The notes under the pieces were generated by a model, which was given only the letters and a program-made list of their open reading frames with translations, did not search any database and had not been told where the DNA came from. A program made the position numbers and the translations under genes. From assembly GCF_024508235.1 (NCBI RefSeq), contig NZ_CP101943.1, forward strand, positions 1,488,001-1,552,000: DNA of 64,000 nt, written 5' to 3'. The stretch comes from Halococcus qingdaonensis (lineage in GTDB: Archaea; Halobacteriota; Halobacteria; Halobacteriales; Halococcaceae). The number at the start of each line of letters is the position of its first letter. Within the stretch, counting starts at the first letter, position 1. This document shows, in pieces, positions 35,818 to 44,055 of the stretch.

Positions 35818-37350
35818 TTACTGCTCGTCTCGTTTGTCGTCTACACTGGATGATGGTTCCGTCTCGGACGGTTCCTCGGCTCCGGTCGACGTCTCTTCGT
35901 GTTCTTCCATTGCCTCAGAACCATCCCGTCGCACGGTCGATCGGCCGATTGCCGACCCGATGGCGGACTGGAGTCGGTCGATCATCCTCGACGGAGCGCC
36001 CGATCGTTCGTCGGTAGCGGAGTCGGGATCGGGTCGTCCCTCATCCACAGCCGGCGGGCCGGAGAGTTCAACGACTGCGGTCGGTTGTACCTCTCCGTCG
36101 TCCCTATCAGCCGATTTCGCAGGTGTACTTGCGGTCGCGTCCATACCGTCGCCCGTGCTCGCGTTCGATGGGATTTCACCGTCGCCACGACCGTCGAGTG
36201 TGGATTTTGACGCATCGGTCGTCCAATCGGGGACGAACCGATACCGAACGTCGCCGTCGAGGACAACGTACGTGCCGGTGTCGCCGTCCTCGACGATGCG
36301 TCGATCGGAGTCGATGGCGACATCGACCAACCCTTCCAACGAATCGACCGTGATCACGGTTCGGTCGTCCTCGGCGGGCACCGTTCCGGTCGTGATCCAC
36401 CCCGCGAACTCGGAGCGGAGCGTCGCGCGCTGTATCTCGGCGCGATCGGATTGGGACACCTCAAACCAGTCGTTCGCTCGGCCATAGAGGAGGCCAGCCA
36501 GCGCGACCAGCGGAGCGAACAGTCCGGCGAGCGAGGCAAAAACCACCAGCGATCCGTAGTCGTTTTCGACCGTCATCGGGCGTGTGACGCTGAACTGCGT
36601 CGTCGCCGGTGTTTCCGGGGGATAGACGGCGTAATATCCCTGTGAGCTGTTGATCGGCAACGTGTAGTCGAACGACCGACCCACGCGCTCCCCGGCCACG
36701 GTCCCGTTGACCCGCACCGTGACGGCGATCGACGTTCGATCGTCGGACACGCGAGAGATCGGCCCAAGCGCCTGATCGATGGCTCGGGTCCGCTCTCGTA
36801 TGTCACTGACGTCGACCGAAAACGTGGTGTTCGCCGTGCCATCCGCCCCGACCCGCGTTCGGTCAGTCGTGAGCGGTGCCGTGAGCTCCCACAATCGTCG
36901 TTCGGACCGGTTTCGTGGTCTCGATTCATTGCCGGCAACGGGTTGGCTTCGGACTCCGGACCGGCCGCCGGTTCCGGACCTGGTCTGGACGGCGTAGTTG
37001 ACGAGCGTCGCCTGCGTCGTCACCACCGCGTTTTCGACCGGCCCCACGACCCGAAACCGGAATCGACCGTCCAACACCGGCATCGGGTTCGTGAAGTAAA
37101 AGCGCTGACCGGCGCGCACCGCTCCGCGTTCGGAGATGGGCGTCTCGTTGACGACCGCTGCGCTGTGGTTGAAGTTACCGGTGACGCCCCACGATGCGAC
37201 GTCGCGCTGTTCGACGTGCGTGCCTGGAGCGGCCGCGGTGGTGTACGTCGCCCACGCGCCGCCGGCTGCAACGACGGCGAGCACGAGCACGATCGCAAGG
37301 AAATGCTCGTCGAGCAGTATCTTGATCCGTGTTCGTCGATCTGAGGTCAT
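35818..37350 (-). CDS. DUF5305 membrane-anchored exoprotein
   Basis: 510 residues. An N-terminal anchor (LAIVLVLAVVAAGGAWATYT), a large outside domain with N-glycosylation sites (about residues 45-270, including RFYFTNPMPVLDGRFRFRV and YTLPINSSQGYYAVYP), a second membrane helix (VVFASLAGLFAPLVALAGLL) and an acidic cytoplasmic tail containing a WEVSQ-like start and YRFVPDW. I recall this as DUF5305, regularly beside a dedicated signal peptidase in haloarchaea. Function unknown. Last gene of the 39830-35818 operon, 8 bases after the signal peptidase. Confidence 0.78.
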   Translation of the reverse strand: MTSDRRTRIKILLDEHFLAIVLVLAVVAAGGAWATYTTAAAPGTHVEQRDVASWGVTGNFNHSAAVVNETPISERGAVRAGQRFYFTNPMPVLDGRFRFRVVGPVENAVVTTQATLVNYAVQTRSGTGGRSGVRSQPVAGNESRPRNRSERRLWELTAPLTTDRTRVGADGTANTTFSVDVSDIRERTRAIDQALGPISRVSDDRTSIAVTVRVNGTVAGERVGRSFDYTLPINSSQGYYAVYPPETPATTQFSVTRPMTVENDYGSLVVFASLAGLFAPLVALAGLLYGRANDWFEVSQSDRAEIQRATLRSEFAGWITTGTVPAEDDRTVITVDSLEGLVDVAIDSDRRIVEDGDTGTYVVLDGDVRYRFVPDWTTDASKSTLDGRGDGEIPSNASTGDGMDATASTPAKSADRDDGEVQPTAVVELSGPPAVDEGRPDPDSATDERSGAPSRMIDRLQSAIGSAIGRSTVRRDGSEAMEEHEETSTGAEEPSETEPSSSVDDKRDEQ

Positions 37351-37358
37351 CGCTTGTA

Positions 37359-38534
37359 TCACCTGAGAAACCGCTTGATGCGGCGCACGATCGGATTCCG
37401 ATTCGTGTCTGTCCTGATCGTTCCGCGACCGACGATCGGTACAGCGACTGCGACGAAGCCACCGAGAACCAGCGCATCGATGACCACGACGGGAAGCCAT
37501 GGATGGACGAGATAGAGCCCATGAATCCACGACTGCGGCAGGACGGCGAGATATCGATGCTCGACGACGTAGCGCGGGTAGTAGCCGGTCGTCGGTGGGA
37601 CGGAGAGTTCAACCCCGACGGTCGCCCGTTCGCCGGGTTCGACGAGAACACCATCACCCGGCGTGTCGACGCCGGTGCTGGCTGGATCGACGTACGCCAC
37701 GATGGGGACGACACCGTCGTTCGGAACGCTGTAATCGAGTCGTTCGGACTGTCCCGCGGGAACGATCGTCGCTTCCGGCGAGTCCTGCTCGGCGCTGACG
37801 ACGCCGAACTCCTGCACCCCGCCGGCGACGGTCATCGTCACAGTCAGCGATGCGACGAGGAGACATCCAAGCACGAGCGCGATCCAGAGCCTCGGGATTC
37901 GTCGCGGGAGAAAGCCACCACGTCTACGGCTGCGACGTCGGGAACGCCGTCGCGATCCGGAGCCACGCCGCTCTGCGACAACGCTGCCCGCGTAGAGCAC
38001 CCCACCCACACCGAGCAGTAGATAGGCCAGTCCACGCGTCCCGAGCAGCGACCGCATGCCCAGTTTGATCGCCAGCCACCGCTGCGCGCCCGTCATCGCG
38101 TCGCGAATGGCTGTAAGCGCTGTCCCGAGAGACGGGATCACGACCGGCCCACCACCGACCGAAACGGCCTGTCCGACGACCTGTACGGGCTTGACCGGCG
38201 GCTCACCGCCCGATTGGTCGGTAAAGGGGTTGTTATCCCCCTTCGTGAGGAACCCCTGTTCGGTCTCGCCGACCACGCGATGTGTCGTGAGCCCGCCTTT
38301 CCCGCCGTGGAGCGTCTTGGCGTTGAAGACGACGATGTCACCCTTCTCGACCGATCCAGCGACCACGGATGGAAGCACGAGATAGCCGTCACCGGTCGCG
38401 ATCGTCGGGGCCATGCTGTCGCTGGTGACATAGGTTACCAACACCGGCTGGCCGATGAGCTGTCCCGCGACGATAGCCACGAGAACGAGAACGACGATCG
38501 CCTGCATCACCGTTCCGAGACGGTACCGAACCAC
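37359..38534 (-). CDS. dedicated signal peptidase I (S26, archaeal Ser-His type) with C-terminal extension
   Basis: 391 residues from GTG 38534; an ATG at 38675 would add 47 Arg-rich residues and overlap the upstream gene by 17 bases. The catalytic Ser40 is in VTSDSMAPTIATGD, His85 in GLTTHRVVGE (in place of the bacterial Lys), and the conserved Asp region is TKGDNNPFTDQSGG at about 98-111. After the catalytic half come three more membrane helices and an outside domain (about residues 245-345), absent from housekeeping SPase I. Its place among secreted proteins suggests a SipW-like specialised peptidase. Confidence 0.85.
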   Translation of the reverse strand: MVRYRLGTVMQAIVVLVLVAIVAGQLIGQPVLVTYVTSDSMAPTIATGDGYLVLPSVVAGSVEKGDIVVFNAKTLHGGKGGLTTHRVVGETEQGFLTKGDNNPFTDQSGGEPPVKPVQVVGQAVSVGGGPVVIPSLGTALTAIRDAMTGAQRWLAIKLGMRSLLGTRGLAYLLLGVGGVLYAGSVVAERRGSGSRRRSRRRSRRRGGFLPRRIPRLWIALVLGCLLVASLTVTMTVAGGVQEFGVVSAEQDSPEATIVPAGQSERLDYSVPNDGVVPIVAYVDPASTGVDTPGDGVLVEPGERATVGVELSVPPTTGYYPRYVVEHRYLAVLPQSWIHGLYLVHPWLPVVVIDALVLGGFVAVAVPIVGRGTIRTDTNRNPIVRRIKRFLR

Positions 38535-38658
38535 TACATCGCCCCCGTCCGACGACCGTCGGTTCGGTCGCCCCGCGTTTCGGCCTCGTTTCGGCTCCGG
38601 ATCGACACCGGCTGCTCGTTTCGTGGACCGAGTCCACCGACGACAGCGCAGTTCGAAC

Positions 38659-39240
38659 TCATGTCGAACCGCCACCCACCCGCTGTGGAGACAGCGGTCG
38701 CGACGGGTTCGACGGTGACGACGACGTTCGGTTCACACACGTAACGGGCATCGTCCGCTCGGCCGTGGCACGGGTGTCCGTCCCCGTGGCTTCGAACGAG
38801 ATCGTCACCGTACCGTGCGACACGCCCCCACAGTCGACGGTGGCCATCAGACTCGTGCGTGCGCCGGATTCGAGGGGAAGGTCCCGCACGTGGATATCGC
38901 TCACGGCTACTCCCCTAGATGTTTTCGATACGCTGGAATCGATGGTATCGAGCTCCGCCGGGAAGTAGTTCGTCACCGCCCCGAGAACGACCGTGGACGA
39001 CGCCGTTCGTCCCTCGTGGGGACGAGCCGTGTTCGTACCCACCCCGTCGTTGCTCCCGTTGGTGGCCACCGTCGCCCCGGACGCCGAAATGCCGAGATAC
39101 GAGCTCGATTCCCCACCAACGCCGACGAACAGCTGTCGGTTCGCCTCGACTGTGCTGAACGCGCCGACGCCCGCGGTCGAGAGCACCAGCCCACCGACGA
39201 TGAGCACCACACCGACGTATTTCACCCATGTGCGGCTCAT
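38659..39240 (-). CDS. secreted TasA/DUF1102-like protein
   Basis: 193 residues. The N terminus YVGVVLIVGGLVLSTAGVGAFSTVEA is a signal sequence of the kind met in SipW-dependent exoproteins, followed by a beta-rich body (RQLFVGVGGESSSYLGIS; AVTNYFPAELDTIDSS; TVTISFEATG) without stalk or PGF-CTERM. I infer a fibre- or matrix-type subunit like TasA/camelysin, mainly from this layout and from the adjacent signal peptidase. ATGA overlap with the regulator gene before it. Confidence 0.6.
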   Translation of the reverse strand: MSRTWVKYVGVVLIVGGLVLSTAGVGAFSTVEANRQLFVGVGGESSSYLGISASGATVATNGSNDGVGTNTARPHEGRTASSTVVLGAVTNYFPAELDTIDSSVSKTSRGVAVSDIHVRDLPLESGARTSLMATVDCGGVSHGTVTISFEATGTDTRATAERTMPVTCVNRTSSSPSNPSRPLSPQRVGGGST

Positions 39241-39830
39241 GGGTCTCGATCCACCTCCGGCGGGACGTCCGCGCGATCGACTCGCATCAAATGCGATTGG
39301 TAGGTGTGGACGGCCGCGGAGAGCGTGAGCGTGAGTCCGATGAGTGCCGCCAAGCCGAGGTTCGGAATCGTCACGAAGAAATCACCGCCGACCGCCACGA
39401 GACCGACCAGGACGCAGCTCAACACACCGATTCCGAGATAGTAGCTGCTCCATGGGATATCGCGGTCGGCAACGATTTCCAGATAGAGATCGAGCGTCCG
39501 CGCTCTCTCGGTCGCTTCGACCACACCGCGATCGGCCTCGAACTCGATGACCCCTGCCTCGGCGAGCGTCGGGAGATGGGTCTGCTGCAGCGCGGTGTAC
39601 GTTCGTTTGCGCTGTTGATAGGCCACCCGCTCGACGGTCGTGCCGTTCTCCCACGCAGCGATCTGCTCCGCAAGCTCACCGAGCTCCGTCCGTCCTTCGT
39701 GTTTGAGATATCTGAGCACCCATCGGCGTCGCTGACTGCCGAGAAGCTGGAACCGTTCGTCCCGCGTCAGTTCTCCTTCGTTTCTCGCCGATGTGTCGTC
39801 AGATCTCGCCTGCACGCGTTGTCCGTTCAT
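39237..39830 (-). CDS. DUF7344-type HTH regulator with two C-terminal membrane helices
   Basis: 197 residues from ATG 39830. RDERFQLLGSQRRRWVLRYL and the segment TELGELAEQIAAWENG are the DUF7344 winged-helix domain of haloarchaea; YTALQQTHLPTLAEAGVIEF completes the wing, and two helices (about 145-185) anchor it in the membrane. First gene of the four-gene operon ending at 35818, hence the likely local regulator. A TATA-like CTATAAAT (minus strand, near 39880) lies about 50 bases upstream of the ATG. Confidence 0.75.
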   Translation of the reverse strand: MNGQRVQARSDDTSARNEGELTRDERFQLLGSQRRRWVLRYLKHEGRTELGELAEQIAAWENGTTVERVAYQQRKRTYTALQQTHLPTLAEAGVIEFEADRGVVEATERARTLDLYLEIVADRDIPWSSYYLGIGVLSCVLVGLVAVGGDFFVTIPNLGLAALIGLTLTLSAAVHTYQSHLMRVDRADVPPEVDRDP

Positions 39831-40263
39831 ATGTATGGATGCGACTCGTCTTTCGAACTGTTCCCGACACCTCTTCATTTATAGCGAGTGTGATTCGACG
39901 ATTTTTGAGTATCATATTAAATTTTCCGATAGTAGTATTGTATTTCCAATCGTTGCGACGCAGATGGAACGCATCAAGCCCTGCTTGATTGATGTCGGGC
40001 CGAGCGTGATGGTCCATCAAGCGGGCCAATACTACGTGGGTAGCGCTGGAGGTGCTGGCTGTAGGATGATTAAATCGGGCCGACTATCGCGTCTTCCGAG
40101 CAATATCAGGCAAAAATACTGAATGAACTCCCCGGTAAGCTGATCGACACCGATAGTGGGTCGACGCCCGCAGGCAGATGATGAGATAACTAATATTAGG
40201 AGACATAGGTTTTAACCGTGAAGAATCCAGTACTGTCCCGAAGTCGTGCACCAAGGGTAGCGC
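39831..40263. other. 433-base non-coding region between the two surface operons
   Basis: AT-rich compared with its neighbours. It holds the promoter of the regulator gene near 39880, poly-T/A patches (39900-39950), and an inverted repeat ATCAAGC-CCT-GCTTGAT near 39972-39988. The short frames present have no recognisable similarity. No gene is called. Confidence 0.5.
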
Positions 40264-41898
40264 TCAGGCATCTCCGTACGTATCCGACGTTGCACGAACC
40301 GCGTCGGGATAGTACGCGCTCAGAACCCGTCGCAGCGTCGCGATCACCTCCTGCGAACGCTTATCGCCCTCCGCCGCAGCGTCTTCCGCCCGCTCGACGG
40401 TCTCGCGTGGGAGGCTGATGGTCATGCTTCGATGGACGAATTCCCTGTCGGCATCATCAGGCGTCTCACCATCCATCGCGGCCAGATCCAGTCCGTCGAT
40501 GGCGGCAAGTGCTTCGACAGCGCTCCGTCGCTCCGCCGAATCGTCCGCCGAGAGATCGATTTCGAGTGTCCGCCACTCCACCGGGATCCCGTACGCTCGC
40601 ATATCCACCCCGTGTCGACTGACAGCCATCCGAATCCGCGCCAGTTCCTGTTGCAACGCGCTGACGTCGCTGTCGTCCGAGGTCCGGGATCGTCCAGCGG
40701 CGACCCATCCAATGACGAGTACCGCGACGATGCTACCGATGGCGAAGAGTCCGACGAGACCGCCGCTTCCGCTACCAGCGCCGGAATCGTCACCGCTTGC
40801 CCCTGCTTCGCCACCGGATCGGTCGGTCGTTGCTCGCCGCCCAACGCCGCTTGCGCTGGTCGGTTCGAGCATTGCCGTCGTTGGTGGCCGTTCGGGAGAT
40901 GCCACTGCCGTCTCATTCCCGGGAGTGCCAGTGTTGTTGACCCGAACGCGTGTGACGAGAGGGACACCGCTCTCGTTCAGATACGGGGTGTCGGTCCCGT
41001 GCGATAGGTTCCGGAAGTCGAACTCCCCGTTTCTGTTCGTGTCACGATAGAGACTTACGTACAGCCGTTCGGATTCGTTGGGTCGGTATCGATCGAAATT
41101 GCGACCCGGAACGTCGTAGAGTTCGATGGTGATGTTTCGGAACGTGCCGATCCGTACTCGCTTTGTCCTGCCGATGATCGTCGCCGTGGACGGCGAGGAG
41201 ACGTCATAGCTGCTGTTGTGAACGACGATCCAGCTATAGATCGGGAGTCTGACCGAATCGACGGTGATCCGGTCGTTGATCGCCGTCTGATTTTCGATCG
41301 TGACCGATGGACTCGTCGGTCGGTCGTCGAACGCGTTGCCGACACCCGATCGCGGAAGTCGTTGGATCGTCGCGACCCCGCTGTCGGAGACGGGCGTTCC
41401 ATTGACACCGAATGCAGTATCGACGAAACCGTTCGCGCTCGCGTAATCGAAGTTCCCGTTCCCGTTGCTATCCCGGTGCACGACGGCGGTGAGCGTCTGG
41501 TTCGCTTCGAGCAGTCGTCGAAACACGACCGTGACGTTCTCGTGTTTCCCGGCATCGAGAAACGACGAAACCCCGACGATGCTCGTGCCGGATTCGTTGC
41601 CGGTCGATCGATACGAGCGATTGTGTATCGTCACGAAACCGGGCTCGGGAAGCGTGACCGAACGTATCCGTGCGGTCGTTCCAGTGGTGGTTTGATTGTC
41701 GAGCATGACCGAGACGTTCGATGCGACACTATCGTTCTGACTCCCGGTGGCGACGCCAGTACCGTTCTGCTGGAACTGTCGAGCATCGCCGATCGTGGCG
41801 TCTACATCGCCCACCGGATCGAGAGCAGGAAGCGACACGATCCCGATGGAGAGACAGACGACCGCGACCAACACGACTCGACTGTGACGTTCAAACAT
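40264..41898 (-). CDS. DUF7282 surface glycoprotein with cytoplasmic C-terminal domain
   Basis: 544 residues. Signal sequence (VVLVAVVCLSIGIVSLPAL), then two DUF7282 repeats: VTLPEPGFVTIHNRSY ... AVVHRDSNGNGNFDYA and VRLPIYSWIVVHNSSY ... SLYRDTNRNGEFDF, each ending in a Ca-binding-like DxNxxGxxD loop. A Gly/Ser linker leads to one membrane helix (about 388-408) and a cytoplasmic tail of about 130 residues containing YGIPVEWRTLEIDL and MTISLPRETVERAEDAA. Many N-x-S/T sites. Function unknown; the topology could pass signals inward. Confidence 0.7.
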   Translation of the reverse strand: MFERHSRVVLVAVVCLSIGIVSLPALDPVGDVDATIGDARQFQQNGTGVATGSQNDSVASNVSVMLDNQTTTGTTARIRSVTLPEPGFVTIHNRSYRSTGNESGTSIVGVSSFLDAGKHENVTVVFRRLLEANQTLTAVVHRDSNGNGNFDYASANGFVDTAFGVNGTPVSDSGVATIQRLPRSGVGNAFDDRPTSPSVTIENQTAINDRITVDSVRLPIYSWIVVHNSSYDVSSPSTATIIGRTKRVRIGTFRNITIELYDVPGRNFDRYRPNESERLYVSLYRDTNRNGEFDFRNLSHGTDTPYLNESGVPLVTRVRVNNTGTPGNETAVASPERPPTTAMLEPTSASGVGRRATTDRSGGEAGASGDDSGAGSGSGGLVGLFAIGSIVAVLVIGWVAAGRSRTSDDSDVSALQQELARIRMAVSRHGVDMRAYGIPVEWRTLEIDLSADDSAERRSAVEALAAIDGLDLAAMDGETPDDADREFVHRSMTISLPRETVERAEDAAAEGDKRSQEVIATLRRVLSAYYPDAVRATSDTYGDA

Positions 41899-42011
41899 GG
41901 CAACTCACCAGGACATGACGCTCGGAGCCAGCGTATTGAGCCATGTCCAGCAGCGTATTAATTCGTCAAACGCGAACTGAGATATAATGGTTTCGGATCG
42001 TTCGAACGCCG

Positions 42012-43835
42012 TTAACCGCTTACCGACGACTCGACGGTCGTGTTCGTTACCGTGGACGACGAGTTCACCGTCGTGGATTCGGTGGATGATCCGGTCGTTT
42101 CCGTGTCGGATGGCCGATTGGCCGCCGTGTTCGTCGTGGCAGGTCCGGACGGGAACGGTGTCCCATTGTCGGTCGTCGGTGTCGGAGTGGGCGTTGCCGT
42201 GTCGGTCGGACCCGGCGTCTCGGTCGGGGTCGGCGTTTCCTGCACAGGGACGACCACCCTCGCGGACTCGCTCACGGGCTCGCCGTTCGCGCCGAGAGCT
42301 GCCATGTCTATCTCTTGACTGTACTGCCCGTTGCCGTCCGTGTCGTCGATGAGGACGGCCGTGAGCGTCTGCACGGAGTCGAGTTGCGGCTCGACATCGA
42401 TCATGACGTTCTCGGTCGTGCCTGTACCGAGTTCCGAGATGCCGATCGGGGTGTCGTCGATCTCGTCGAGACTACTGGCGTTGTAGATCGCCACGAACCC
42501 ACCGTTTTCGTTGTCGGTCGTCGACGCCATCACTTCGACTGACGATCCGTCCTGTGACGGCTGATTACGGAACGTGATACTGGGCTGCTCGTCGTCCGGT
42601 GTTCCCGGCGTCTCGGTCGGCGTTGGCGTCGGGGTCGCGGTCGGTGTGGAAGTCGCCGTCGATGTTGGCGTTGGTGTCGGGGTCGCAGTCGATGTGGAAG
42701 TCGCAGTCGATGTCGGGGTTGCGGTCGGTGTCGATGTCGCGGTTGACGTTTCGGTTCCGACCGATTCCGGAGTGGGCGTTGCTGTTTCGGTCGACTCCGG
42801 CGTCTCGGTCGGTGTCGCGTTCGATCCCGACGTCGTGGTCGATGTCGCAGTCCGTTCTGGGATCTCGGTTGCCGTCGCGGTCTGTTCCGTAACGGCTGTC
42901 GCCGACGCAGTCGCCGTCCTCGGTTCCGTTTCGGTCGTCGGCGGTGTCGAGGTGGTATCGGTCCGGTCTACCGTTTCCGTCGCGACCGTGTCGCTGCTGG
43001 GCGGGAGATCGACGCGGAGCGTGTAGGAACCACCCGGCTCGAAGGTTCGTGTATCGGCCCCGACGAACTCCTGGAGCGGTTCGGTCTCGGGCGACCAGAC
43101 CGGCCCAGGCTTGGTGTAGCTTGCGAGCGTCAGTTCGAACGGCCCACAGCCCTCCGCAACGCTGAACGTCACGTGTGCGATTCCGTCGTCGACTGCGATC
43201 TCCCGGCTCTCGACACACCGTGCGAGCGTCCGATTCGTCGTGAACTCGCCCTCCGAGCGGCGAGTGATCCCATCCATGGCGCTCCCGTGGGCGAAGCGGA
43301 TCAGATTGCCGTTGGTGTAGGTCCCCTCGGGTCCACGGAGGTTCTCGATCGGATCACCGCGCACGAAGTCGATCTGATAGTACGTCGCGTTCGGGTCCGA
43401 ACTCTCGCTCGTACGCTCGTCACCGGACGGTTGGGTTCGATTCGACTGCTGTAGCAACTGTTCGATTCGACTGGCTGCCGCCTGCGAGCTCGCATCGCCA
43501 CCAGTCGCGACCACGACCGTCGCCACGTGGTTCTCGACACTGGCGATCTCCATGCTGCTCGCCCTGATAGCCGCGTCATCGACGGCGTCCACGAGTGAAT
43601 CGCTCAATTGTTCGCGATCGAACGCACCGCGAAACGAGATCGCGAGTCTGAGGCGATCGTTCTTCCGATCGAGAACGCTGACGTTCTCGATACTCATGGG
43701 TTTCGTCTCGCTCGACTGGCTTTCGTTGTCTCGGTGAATCCCATTCTCGCCGTTCGTGGAGACGAACGCACCCGCCCCAACGGTCGACAGAACGAGTCCA
43801 CCAACCACGAGCCATATCACGACTCTGTTGTTCAT
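42012..43835 (-). CDS. large Thr/Pro-rich DUF7282 surface glycoprotein
   Basis: 607 residues. Signal sequence VVGGLVLSTVGAGAF is almost the same as in the secreted protein at 38659-39240. An N-terminal domain (about 45-275) holds IENVSVLDRKNDRLRLAISF and a Cys pair (RCVESRE, VAEGCGPF). A stalk of about 120 residues of T-P/T-A/T-S repeats follows, then one DUF7282 domain (ITFRNQPSQDGSSVEVM ... DTDGNGQYSQEIDM) and a second Thr/Pro/Ser-rich tail. No PGF-CTERM or C-terminal helix, so it is released or held by other means. Heavy O-glycosylation is likely. Confidence 0.68.
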   Translation of the reverse strand: MNNRVVIWLVVGGLVLSTVGAGAFVSTNGENGIHRDNESQSSETKPMSIENVSVLDRKNDRLRLAISFRGAFDREQLSDSLVDAVDDAAIRASSMEIASVENHVATVVVATGGDASSQAAASRIEQLLQQSNRTQPSGDERTSESSDPNATYYQIDFVRGDPIENLRGPEGTYTNGNLIRFAHGSAMDGITRRSEGEFTTNRTLARCVESREIAVDDGIAHVTFSVAEGCGPFELTLASYTKPGPVWSPETEPLQEFVGADTRTFEPGGSYTLRVDLPPSSDTVATETVDRTDTTSTPPTTETEPRTATASATAVTEQTATATEIPERTATSTTTSGSNATPTETPESTETATPTPESVGTETSTATSTPTATPTSTATSTSTATPTPTPTSTATSTPTATPTPTPTETPGTPDDEQPSITFRNQPSQDGSSVEVMASTTDNENGGFVAIYNASSLDEIDDTPIGISELGTGTTENVMIDVEPQLDSVQTLTAVLIDDTDGNGQYSQEIDMAALGANGEPVSESARVVVPVQETPTPTETPGPTDTATPTPTPTTDNGTPFPSGPATTNTAANRPSDTETTGSSTESTTVNSSSTVTNTTVESSVSG

Positions 43836-44055
43836 TGGTTCATTGGCTATCTATTTGATTAATAAATCTATCGCTATGAAGTCCTTAGATGTAGCGCAAA
43901 ATATGTCGATTATACTTCTGGTGGATCGTTGAAATTCTTGATCGAGGCTGCGTGTAGTATGGAACGTTCGCGTCGGACAAGGCATACAGCGGTCGGAGAT
44001 GGCTGACCTATGAATGGACCACAGCGACGTTCCGACCGGCGAAAGAGGGATTCGT

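Noticed and set aside
42600-42960. Tandem-looking repeat that could be taken for a CRISPR array or minisatellite
   Set aside because: The units are short, irregular and in frame, coding for the Thr/Pro/Ser-rich stalk of the surface glycoprotein. There are no fixed-length spacers.
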